From NCBI GenBank assembly GCA_044433305.1, contig JAWXTS010000052.1, positions 1 through 12,446 on the forward strand: a DNA stretch of 12,446 nt, in the 5' to 3' direction. Under the pieces are notes generated by a model. The model was not told where the DNA came from. It ran no database searches and saw nothing but the letters and a program-made list of their open reading frames with translations. The position numbers and the translations under genes were made by a program. This stretch comes from JAWXTS01 sp044433305 (GTDB lineage: Bacteria > Bacteroidota > Bacteroidia > Bacteroidales > Rikenellaceae). The number at the start of each line of letters is the position of its first letter. Within the stretch, counting starts at the first letter, position 1. This document shows, piece by piece, positions 1-6,609 of this stretch.

Positions 1-585
1 TTGACCCTGCTCGACGCTCAACACAACACTGCTAGACTCATCGCTAGGGTTACCATTATATATACCATCTATATTACTTAGGATAACCAGCGCGTCGGCA
101 TTCATCATAGTTGCGACTATGCCCGAAAGCTCATCATTATCGGTAAACATCAGCTCGGTGACCGAAACTGTATCATTTTCATTTACTATTGGCACGATAC
201 CACTGTCGAGCATAACTTCCATGCAGTTGCGCTGATTGAGGTAGTGGCGACGCGTGGCAAAATTCTCCTTTGAGGTAAGCACCTGACCACATGTAATATC
301 ACTAGAACGAAAAAGTTCATAGTACTCATTTATAAGTCTCACCTGCCCCACAGCCGAAAACAGCTGCCTCTCAGATACGGGGTCCATATTCTTAGACAAC
401 TTGACCTGTCCACGCCCCGAAGCAACCGCACCACTAGACACCAGAATGACCTCCACACCTGCCTTGTGCAGCTCTGTAATCTGAGAGACCAGAGCCTCCA
501 TACGCTGCACATCAAGGTTGCCATCTGCGCGAGTAAGCACATTACTGCCCACCTTGACAACGATACGTCGATAATCGTAATTCAT
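1..585 (-). CDS. proB: Glutamate 5-kinase (proline biosynthesis), N-terminal 195 residues, cut by window edge
   Basis: Glutamate 5-kinase phosphorylates L-glutamate to gamma-glutamyl phosphate, the first step of proline synthesis, in the cytoplasm. Translating the minus strand from the ATG at 585 gives an open frame to base 1 with no stop. Visible amino-acid-kinase motifs are KVGSNVL (residues 11-17), LVSSGAVASG (49-58), SAVGQ (77-81), VNENDTV (134-140, glutamate-binding region) and FTDNDELSG (147-155), followed by the nucleotide-binding stretch ILSNIDGIY (168-176). The start is clear because the phosphate-binding motif begins only 11 residues in, as is usual. The C-terminus is outside, so it cannot be seen whether a PUA domain is present. 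The gene begins 5 nt after the proC stop and is almost certainly cotranscribed with it. proA may follow, but that is inference. Confidence 0.93.
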   Translation of the reverse strand, partial: MNYDYRRIVVKVGSNVLTRADGNLDVQRMEALVSQITELHKAGVEVILVSSGAVASGRGQVKLSKNMDPVSERQLFSAVGQVRLINEYYELFRSSDITCGQVLTSKENFATRRHYLNQRNCMEVMLDSGIVPIVNENDTVSVTELMFTDNDELSGIVATMMNADALVILSNIDGIYNGNPSDESSSVVLSVEQGQ

Positions 586-590
586 AATGA

Positions 591-1382
591 TTAGTGGCTT
601 TTTCTTAGGCCCTGCTTCACAGCCTCGTCAAACTCGCTCTCAGCCATGGCCGCGAGTCCTTTGAGTGTGATACCTCCAGGGGTTGTAACTTTATCTATCT
701 CGGTTTGTGGCATAGTTTCATTAGCATCTAGAAGGCCTAGCGCGCCTTTCATTGTACCCAAGACGATGCGTCGCGAGTCCTGCTCGTCAAAGCCCAACTC
801 AACACCTCCAGCAATAGAAGCGTCTAGGTATTTAAAGGCAAAGGCAATGCCGCATGAAGCAAGCGAAGTACCCGCAAGCATCATATCTTCTTCTATAATC
901 ACAGCCTCGCCCATGCTTGCAAACATAGCTCTAACGGTTTCTACTTGTTCCTCAGAGCATCCACTGTGAGCAATAAAAGTTACGCTCTTCATGATTGATA
1001 TTGCCGTATTTGGAATAACCCTGAACATGGCCGGAGCAGCCTTTTCTTCGCCCTTATCAAGGTAGTGAGTCAGCGTTTCAAAATCTACACCTGCTGCAAT
1101 AGACACCAACATCTGTTTAGAATAGTCCATAGAAGATTTTATCTCCGAAAGGACTGTCTCAACAAGCCATGGCTTGACAGCAACAACAACAATATCCGCG
1201 CCTTCGACAACCTCACAGTTATTACTGAATACACCAACACCTAGATCTGCGGCCAAAACCGAAGCCTTGTCCAACGAAGGCTCAGCCACCTTAACACAGT
1301 CGCTTGTGGCAACGCCACCACTTATTACTCCACGGGCAATAGCTCCGCCCATATTTCCTGCTCCTATTATTGCAATCTTCAT
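591..1382 (-). CDS. proC: Pyrroline-5-carboxylate reductase
   Basis: Catalyses the last step of proline synthesis, the NAD(P)H-dependent reduction of 1-pyrroline-5-carboxylate to L-proline, in the cytoplasm. The 263-residue product has the normal family length. The N-terminal Rossmann motif is IGAGNMGGAIA (6-16), followed by VAVKP (67-71), RVIPNTA (121-127) and the C-terminal P5CR signature TTPGGITLKGL (233-243) in the helical dimerisation domain. The ATG at 1382 puts the dinucleotide-binding glycines at residues 7-12, which is typical. proB follows after 5 nt, so two enzymes of the same pathway are coupled. Upstream is a 275-nt region shared with a divergent regulator gene. A TACCTTTG box (positions 1495-1502, minus strand) could drive transcription, giving a leader of roughly 105 nt. 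Confidence 0.96.
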   Translation of the reverse strand: MKIAIIGAGNMGGAIARGVISGGVATSDCVKVAEPSLDKASVLAADLGVGVFSNNCEVVEGADIVVVAVKPWLVETVLSEIKSSMDYSKQMLVSIAAGVDFETLTHYLDKGEEKAAPAMFRVIPNTAISIMKSVTFIAHSGCSEEQVETVRAMFASMGEAVIIEEDMMLAGTSLASCGIAFAFKYLDASIAGGVELGFDEQDSRRIVLGTMKGALGLLDANETMPQTEIDKVTTPGGITLKGLAAMAESEFDEAVKQGLRKSH

Positions 1383-1494
1383 AATTCTATGTTTTTTATT
1401 TAAATACTGTCATGAAACCCCCAAAATAATACAATAAGATAATATTATAACATTTTCATTGTGTGTTTCACAACTATTTTTCTTATATTTACAC

Positions 1495-1502
1495 CAAAGG
1501 TA
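1495..1502 (-). promoter_or_regulatory. Candidate -7 box for proC-proB
   Basis: On the minus strand this reads TACCTTTG, a full match to the Bacteroidota -7 consensus TAnnTTTG. No good TTTG -33 element lies 19-21 nt upstream, so support rests on one box. The predicted leader of about 105 nt is long and AT-rich, and I saw no riboswitch-like structure in it. Confidence 0.45.
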
Positions 1503-1510
1503 ATAATTTT

Positions 1511-1543
1511 TTTGGCGAAGTATTTACAGAATTGATAAATTTG
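1511..1543 (+). promoter_or_regulatory. Candidate promoter of the XRE/cupin - acyl-CoA ligase operon
   Basis: TTTG at 1511-1514 and TAAATTTG at 1536-1543 are separated by 21 nt, which fits the Bacteroidota sigma-ABfr pattern (TTTG, 19-21 nt, TAnnTTTG). Transcription would start near 1550 and leave a leader of about 108 nt before the ATG at 1658. The elements lie only 8 nt from the oppositely directed proC -7 box, so the two core promoters would be back to back. Confidence 0.5.
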
Positions 1544-1600
1544 GATTTTGGACTTCGTATTTCACAAAAATATTATCTATGGAAATATTTTCAACATCAA

Positions 1601-1608
1601 TACATTTG
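1601..1608 (+). promoter_or_regulatory. Alternative -7 box closer to the XRE/cupin gene
   Basis: TACATTTG matches TAnnTTTG and would give a shorter leader of about 40 nt. There is no TTTG at the right distance upstream, so it is weaker than the site at 1511-1543. The two could also act as tandem promoters. Confidence 0.3.
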
Positions 1609-1657
1609 TATCATAGGGAACTTTATTTTAACAAACTAACAAAAATATACTAACTAT

Positions 1658-2230
1658 ATGTCTGATTCTACTGGAAACAAAATCCAAAAGATGCGTACCG
1701 ACGCAGGTTTATCGGTGGCAGAGCTTGCTGCTCAAGCCTTGATAACAGTTTCTCAACTTGAGAAAATCGAAGACCAAACTCTAAACCCTTCTATCTCTGT
1801 AATGATACGCATAGCTCGTATCTTGGGAACACGACTAGGAACACTACTTGATGGTATAGAGTCTGGCGAGCCTGTAATCTGTACACCAACCAACCATACA
1901 CCATCTGTACGCGTCACTAACCCAGAAAATGCAGAACTTGGAAATCTTGATTTTTACTCTCTAGCACAACAAAAAAGCGACCGCAACATGGAGCCTTTTA
2001 TTGTTAATGTTGGATATACAGAGAAATCAAAACGCGAAACAAGCTACCATGAAGGTGAAGAATTTATATACATCCTTAGTGGTTCGGTAGAGCTTACTTA
2101 CGGATCAAAGTCCTACACCCTAAATCAAGGCAGTAGCATGTACTACGATTCTATCGTTCCTCATAATCTTTCGGCTGCTCTAGCCGATACGACAGCCCAA
2201 ATCCTAGCTGTGACATATACCCCATATTAA
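1658..2230 (+). CDS. XRE-family transcriptional regulator with C-terminal cupin sensor domain
   Basis: A likely DNA-binding one-component regulator of 190 residues. Residues about 7-66 form an XRE-type helix-turn-helix (IQKMRTDAGLSVAELA, then VSQLEKIE and the stretch through LGTLLDG). Residues about 110-187 form a small beta-barrel cupin: HEGEEFIYILSG (131-142) corresponds to cupin motif 1, and the segment from G158 through P168-H169 to motif 2. H131, E135 and H169 could hold a metal, but the classical HxH is not intact, so the barrel may bind a small molecule without metal. It lies 94 nt before the acyl-CoA ligase on the same strand, which makes the ligase its likely target and an acyl-CoA, fatty acid or other carboxylate its likely ligand. 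That is inference, since HTH-cupin proteins in general respond to varied metabolites. The ligand is unknown. Confidence 0.9.
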   Translation: MSDSTGNKIQKMRTDAGLSVAELAAQALITVSQLEKIEDQTLNPSISVMIRIARILGTRLGTLLDGIESGEPVICTPTNHTPSVRVTNPENAELGNLDFYSLAQQKSDRNMEPFIVNVGYTEKSKRETSYHEGEEFIYILSGSVELTYGSKSYTLNQGSSMYYDSIVPHNLSAALADTTAQILAVTYTPY

Positions 2231-2241
2231 TTTGGGCATAT
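2215..2241. repeat. Imperfect palindrome over the regulator's stop codon
   Basis: Arms ATATACCCCA (2215-2224) and TTGGGCATAT (2232-2241) pair at 8 of 10 positions around a 7-nt centre. The right arm's TTTGGGCAT (2231-2239) recurs at 2295-2303, just before the ligase start. It could be an operator or a weak intercistronic hairpin. It could also be chance in AT-rich DNA. Confidence 0.25.
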
Positions 2242-2324
2242 ATCAAACTAGCCTCTATATATACATATAAGGCATATAAATTGGATAATTATTTTTTGGG
2301 CATCGTAATAATTTGAGAGCAATT

Positions 2325-3977
2325 ATGGAATTACTAAACTATACAATGGGCGGCATTCTAGAGAAATGGGCCAAAGAAACTCCCAATCAGGACTTCTTGG
2401 TTTTCTCTGACCGCAATCTAAGATTTACATATGCAGAGTTCAACGATCGCGTTGACTGCATTGCAAAAGCACTCCACCAAATAGGAGTGAAGAAAGACGA
2501 CAAAGTGGGTGTGTGGGCCAAGAACGTGCCCGACTGGTTGACCTACCTTTTTGCAGCCAACAAACTGGGTGCGACAATGGTAACCGTAAACACCAACTAC
2601 AAGTCTGCCGAGCTTAAATACATCCTGCAAAATGCAGATATACATACCATGTGTTTGGTTAACGGATACCGCGACAGCAACTATGTAGACATCATGTATG
2701 AGCTGGTGCCAGAGCTTAAAATCGGTAAGCGAGGAACACTGAAAACCAAGGAGTTTCCAAAACTACGCAACGTAGTATATATGGGTCAGGAGAAAGTTAG
2801 AGGCATGTACAGTACATCCGAACTACTGGCTATGGGTTCTCACCTTAGCGATCAGATAATCGACGAGGTAAGACCAACTCTAGACCCTCACGAGGTTTGT
2901 ATGATGCAGTACACTTCTGGAACCACAGGCTTCCCTAAGGGTGTTATGCTTTCTCACCACAATATCCTAAACAATGGACTATTCACAGGTGAGGCCATGG
3001 AGTACACCTCTGCCGAGAAACTTCTTGTGTGCGTACCTCTATTCCACTGCTTTGGTTGTGTGCTGGCACTATGTGCTATTATCACTCACGGAGCAACGAT
3101 GGTTATGGTCGAGGAGTTCGACGCGCTTAAGGTCTTGGCTTCGGTTCACAGAGAGCGTTGCACAGCGATATATGGTGTTCCTACTATGTTCATCGCCGAG
3201 CTTAATCACCCTATGTTCGACATGTTCGATTTGACATCTCTACGAACTGGTATCATGGCTGGCGCATTGTGCCCTATCGAAACCATGAAGGAAGTGATGG
3301 ACAAGATGCACGTCAAAGGCATCATCAGCGTATATGGTCTAACGGAGACTTCTCCAGGTATGACCGTAACCAACATCAACGACACTATGGAGCAGCGCGC
3401 CACAACCGTTGGTCGCAACTTCCCTTATATAGATGTTAAGGTCATTGACCCTGAAACAAACGAGGAATGCCCAGCGGGAGTTCAAGGCGAGATGTGCTGC
3501 AAGGGATGGAATATCATGAAAGGATATTATAACAACCCTGAGGCCACAGCCGAAATTATCGACGAGAACGGATACCTTCACTCTGGTGACTTGGGTGTTA
3601 TGGACGAAGATGGATTCTATCGTATCACAGGCCGTATCAAGGAGATGATTATCCGCGGTGGCGAGAACATCTACCCTCGCGAGATTGAGAACTTCCTATA
3701 CGACATACCTCAGATTGAGGACGTGCAGGTTGCTGCTATCGACAGCCCAAAATATGGGGAGGAAGTAGGAGCTTTCATCCGCCTACGTCAGGGAGCTGAA
3801 CTTACAGAGGAGGAAGTAAGATTGTTCTGCCGCGGTAAGATTGCCCACTACAAAATCCCTAAATATATATTCTTCGTCGACAGCTTCCCACTTACTGCCA
3901 GCGGCAAGATTCAGAAATATAAATTCAAGGAGATAGCTGTTAATCTATTGGCAGAAAGAGGAATCACCGTAATCTAG
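2325..3977 (+). CDS. AMP-forming acyl-CoA synthetase/ligase (AMP-binding enzyme)
   Basis: An ANL-superfamily enzyme that adenylates a carboxylic acid with ATP and transfers the acyl group to CoA. The protein has 550 residues from the ATG at 2325. The frame stays open to a TTG at 2313, but ATG is preferred because related proteins begin close to the MELLNYTMGG segment. Motifs in order: YTSGTTGFPKG (196-206, phosphate loop), YGLTET (337-342), SGD (420-422) with the adenine/ribose-binding aspartate, GRIKEMIIRGGENIYPREIE in the hinge and C-terminal domain, and SGKIQK near the end with catalytic K528. No signal peptide or membrane segment is seen. The closest known types are medium/long-chain fatty acyl-CoA ligases, but the substrate cannot be read from the sequence. 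It is probably cotranscribed with the upstream HTH-cupin regulator and ends in a strong hairpin at 4019-4052. Confidence 0.93.
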   Translation: MELLNYTMGGILEKWAKETPNQDFLVFSDRNLRFTYAEFNDRVDCIAKALHQIGVKKDDKVGVWAKNVPDWLTYLFAANKLGATMVTVNTNYKSAELKYILQNADIHTMCLVNGYRDSNYVDIMYELVPELKIGKRGTLKTKEFPKLRNVVYMGQEKVRGMYSTSELLAMGSHLSDQIIDEVRPTLDPHEVCMMQYTSGTTGFPKGVMLSHHNILNNGLFTGEAMEYTSAEKLLVCVPLFHCFGCVLALCAIITHGATMVMVEEFDALKVLASVHRERCTAIYGVPTMFIAELNHPMFDMFDLTSLRTGIMAGALCPIETMKEVMDKMHVKGIISVYGLTETSPGMTVTNINDTMEQRATTVGRNFPYIDVKVIDPETNEECPAGVQGEMCCKGWNIMKGYYNNPEATAEIIDENGYLHSGDLGVMDEDGFYRITGRIKEMIIRGGENIYPREIENFLYDIPQIEDVQVAAIDSPKYGEEVGAFIRLRQGAELTEEEVRLFCRGKIAHYKIPKYIFFVDSFPLTASGKIQKYKFKEIAVNLLAERGITVI

Positions 3978-4018
3978 AAAACCTTTTTATATTCTATACA
4001 TACTGTTTTAAAACGACG

Positions 4019-4052
4019 AGGGGTCTGAAACAAAATAATGTTTCGGACCCCT
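4019..4052. terminator. Terminator hairpin between the acyl-CoA ligase and thrC (convergent)
   Basis: The arms AGGGGTCTGAAACA (4019-4032) and TGTTTCGGACCCCT (4039-4052) form a 14-bp stem with one T-G wobble and a 6-nt loop, followed on the plus strand by a T-rich run. It lies in the 98-nt gap between two genes that end facing each other. A weaker T-run (TTTTAAAA) follows on the minus strand, so it may stop transcription from both sides. Confidence 0.88.
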
Positions 4053-4075
4053 TGTATTTTATATGCTAAAAAGTA

Positions 4076-5380
4076 TTATCTGGTTTCCAGAAAGCGACGC
4101 AAATCTTCATACTCTCCAGTCATAGCAACAGTAGATTTTGTGCCCTTCATAAACTCGGCTAGCTTAGAGGGTATCTCAACTTTCTGAGAGATGACACCCT
4201 CGACAGTCTCCAAGAATTTGGCAGGATGTGCAGTCTCCAAGAACATGCCGACCTCACCATCTTTAAGTCCATCGGCCAAAGCTCCGTAACCACATGCACC
4301 ATGAGGGTCTAGCAAATAACCCTGCTCGGCAAAAGTCTTAGACATAATATCTCGTATCTGCTCGTCACTATAACGAACACCCGAAATCTCTGCACTGATA
4401 GCCTCGTGGCTATCACCATAAAGGTCTAAGATGCGAGCAAAGTTACTAGGGTCACCCACATCCATGGCATTTGCAATGGTTGCTATCGACTCTCTAGGCT
4501 CATACTTGCCCGTATTTAGATACTTCAAGAATATATCGTTGCTATTATTAGCTGCTATAAATCGTTTTATCGGAAGCCCCATCTTCTTGGCAAAAAGTCC
4601 TGCTGTGATATTACCAAAGTTGCCACTAGGAACACTCACAACAACGTCTTTTGTTATACCAGCCTTGCGAAGTTGAGCATAACCATAGAAGTAGTAGAAT
4701 GCCTGAGGCAAAAAGCGAGCTACATTAATAGAGTTGGCAGAGGTAAGCTTAAACTTAGCGTTCAGCTCACTATCCATAAATGCCGTCTTAACAAGTCGTT
4801 GGCAGTCGTCAAAAGTGCCATCCACCTCCAAGGCAGTGATATTCTGACCCAGCGTGGTGAATTGTTTCTCTTGAATCTCACTGACCTTACCCTTAGGATA
4901 CAGTACCACTACATCTATGCCCTCGACTCCAAGGAAGCCATTAGCCACTGCGCTGCCTGTGTCTCCCGATGTAGCAACCAGAACCGTAACATGCTTGTGT
5001 TCATCCTGCTTAGCTATAAAATATGAAAGCATACGTGCCATGAAGCGCGCACCAACATCCTTGAACGCCATGGTTGGACCATGAAACAACTCTAGTGAGT
5101 AGATATCTTGACTAACCTCAACTATCGGAGTGTCGAAGTTCAAGGTGTCGCACACTATCTTATCAAGCGAGCTACTATCTATATCCTCTCCAAAGAAAGC
5201 CTGAGCAACTGCACAAGCAATCTCATGAAAACTCTTATCTGCTATATTATCAAAAAAATCTTGTGGCAGAGCGTTTATTCTCTCTGGCATAAACAGACCT
5301 TTGTCCGCTGCAAGTCCCTTGACCACAGCCATATCCAAAGAAACCTCTCCAACACCTTTATTTGTACTGTAATACTTCAT
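4076..5380 (-). CDS. thrC: Threonine synthase
   Basis: A PLP enzyme that converts O-phospho-L-homoserine to L-threonine, the last step of the pathway, in the cytoplasm. The 434-residue length fits the E. coli-type branch of the family. The N-terminal segment MKYYSTNKG is typical of this branch. HGPTMAFKDVGARF (100-113) contains the Schiff-base lysine K107, ATSGDTGSAVANGF (136-149) is the phosphate-binding loop, and SVPSGNFGN is a conserved core segment. It is the last gene of the threonine operon: its ATG lies 2 nt after the TAG of the homoserine kinase, so translational coupling is likely. A terminator hairpin sits just downstream at 4019-4052. Confidence 0.97.
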   Translation of the reverse strand: MKYYSTNKGVGEVSLDMAVVKGLAADKGLFMPERINALPQDFFDNIADKSFHEIACAVAQAFFGEDIDSSSLDKIVCDTLNFDTPIVEVSQDIYSLELFHGPTMAFKDVGARFMARMLSYFIAKQDEHKHVTVLVATSGDTGSAVANGFLGVEGIDVVVLYPKGKVSEIQEKQFTTLGQNITALEVDGTFDDCQRLVKTAFMDSELNAKFKLTSANSINVARFLPQAFYYFYGYAQLRKAGITKDVVVSVPSGNFGNITAGLFAKKMGLPIKRFIAANNSNDIFLKYLNTGKYEPRESIATIANAMDVGDPSNFARILDLYGDSHEAISAEISGVRYSDEQIRDIMSKTFAEQGYLLDPHGACGYGALADGLKDGEVGMFLETAHPAKFLETVEGVISQKVEIPSKLAEFMKGTKSTVAMTGEYEDLRRFLETR

Positions 5381-5382
5381 AT

Positions 5383-6609
5383 CTATCTTAATATCAATTC
5401 TTTCATAAATTCATCTGCTACAAGGCTGCCATAACTACCCTCCTGAGCCGCAAACTCGTCATACACCTGAACAGAATCACCATCTAGAACATTGCCTGCA
5501 CCCTCGCCCTTGCGCCATATAATAAATGGAACAGCATTCGAGGTGTGTGTCTTAATGGCACATGGAGTTGGATGGTCGGGCAAAACGGCAACGGTAACTG
5601 GTTCATCCCACTGCATAACTTCATTATAAACTCTCCTTAGCACCCTGTCGTCTAGGTATTCTATCGTCTTTGTCTTTAGCTCAACATCACCCTCATGGCC
5701 TGCTTCGTCTGAGGCTTCGATATGCAAGAACACAAAGTCCTTGTCTGTTAGCTGCTCTATGGCTGCTTCAACCTTGCCCTCATAGTTAGTATCATAAAGA
5801 CCCGTTGCACCCTCAACATCTATCGAGTCTAGTCCAGCATAAACACCTATGCCCTTGATTAAATCCACGGCTGAGATAACAGCACCACTCTCTATGCCAT
5901 ACATCTGGGACATAGTCTTCATTGATGGACGATAGCCCAGAGACCATGGCCAGATAGAGTTGGCTGGGCTTTTACCCTGTGCTACCCTCTCAAGGTTTAT
6001 AGGATGACCCTCAAGCAACTTCTGAGAGGCCAAGATAAGCTCTGTCAATGTTGCTGCGGTAGCCTCACCCTCAGGAGTTTGACCTTTGGGCAACATATCC
6101 TCAAACCTAGCACCCACAACATCGTGTGGCGGAATAGTAGTGACATGTTTATCAGCACCTTTAATCTTCAATAGGTGGCGGTATGAGATGCCTGTAAAGA
6201 AGTTTATTTTATCACTACCTAGCTCACTCTGCAGATATTTTATAAGCACATCGGCCTCTTCGGTAGAGATATGTCCTGCTGAATGGTTCTTGATACACCC
6301 ATCTTCAATAGTAATAATATTGCAGCGCATAGCCACCTCATTATCTTCTATTTCCACACCCATAGAGGCAGCCTCCAAGGAGCCGCGCCCCTCAAAGACC
6401 TTGGACACATCATAACCCAAGACCGTAAGGTTGGCAATCTCACTACCTGGAGCGAAGCCCTCAGGAACAGTGAACAGCGTACCCAAACGACCCTCACGAG
6501 CCATAGTATCCATATAAGGTGTGTGGGCAACTTGAAGCGGAGTCTTACCGCCAAGTTTCTCGATAGGCTCATCGGCCATACCATCTCCCAGAACAATTAA
6601 ATATTTCAT
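5383..6609 (-). CDS. apgM: Homoserine kinase of the cofactor-independent phosphoglycerate mutase (ApgM-like) family
   Basis: By sequence a 408-residue member of the archaeal-type phosphoglycerate mutase branch of the alkaline phosphatase superfamily. GDGMAD (8-13) carries metal ligand D9, PGSEIANL (54-61) carries the probable S56 nucleophile, SDEAGHEGD (300-308) supplies D301 and H305, and PDHPTP with THTS (344-357) supplies D345, H346 and H355. Its position between thrA and thrC, with no GHMP-type thrB in the operon, indicates that it makes O-phosphohomoserine. As I recall, this family branch has been reported as the missing homoserine kinase in Bacteroides-type bacteria. Automatic annotation may still call it phosphoglycerate mutase. 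The start ATG overlaps the thrA stop by 1 nt (TAATG), and thrC follows after 2 nt. Family assignment is firm; the kinase role is strong inference from context. Confidence 0.9.
   Translation of the reverse strand: MKYLIVLGDGMADEPIEKLGGKTPLQVAHTPYMDTMAREGRLGTLFTVPEGFAPGSEIANLTVLGYDVSKVFEGRGSLEAASMGVEIEDNEVAMRCNIITIEDGCIKNHSAGHISTEEADVLIKYLQSELGSDKINFFTGISYRHLLKIKGADKHVTTIPPHDVVGARFEDMLPKGQTPEGEATAATLTELILASQKLLEGHPINLERVAQGKSPANSIWPWSLGYRPSMKTMSQMYGIESGAVISAVDLIKGIGVYAGLDSIDVEGATGLYDTNYEGKVEAAIEQLTDKDFVFLHIEASDEAGHEGDVELKTKTIEYLDDRVLRRVYNEVMQWDEPVTVAVLPDHPTPCAIKTHTSNAVPFIIWRKGEGAGNVLDGDSVQVYDEFAAQEGSYGSLVADEFMKELILR

Noticed and set aside
339..560. Open frame in a second minus-strand frame inside proB
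   Set aside because: The proB frame carries the kinase motifs throughout this stretch; the other frame has no recognisable domain.
1459..1473. Short hairpin TTGTG/CACAA in the proC leader
   Set aside because: A 5-bp stem in AT-rich DNA is too weak; no riboswitch-like conserved structure surrounds it.
2313..2324. TTG start for the acyl-CoA ligase adding residues MRAI
   Set aside because: The ATG at 2325 is a stronger start codon and matches the expected N-terminus; the TTG extension adds only four residues with no sign of conservation.
4673..5026. Long open frame on the plus strand opposite thrC, and similar frames opposite proC, the kinase and thrA
   Set aside because: Their translations show no family motif, and they lie antisense to clearly recognised enzymes. 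They are shadows of the real genes.
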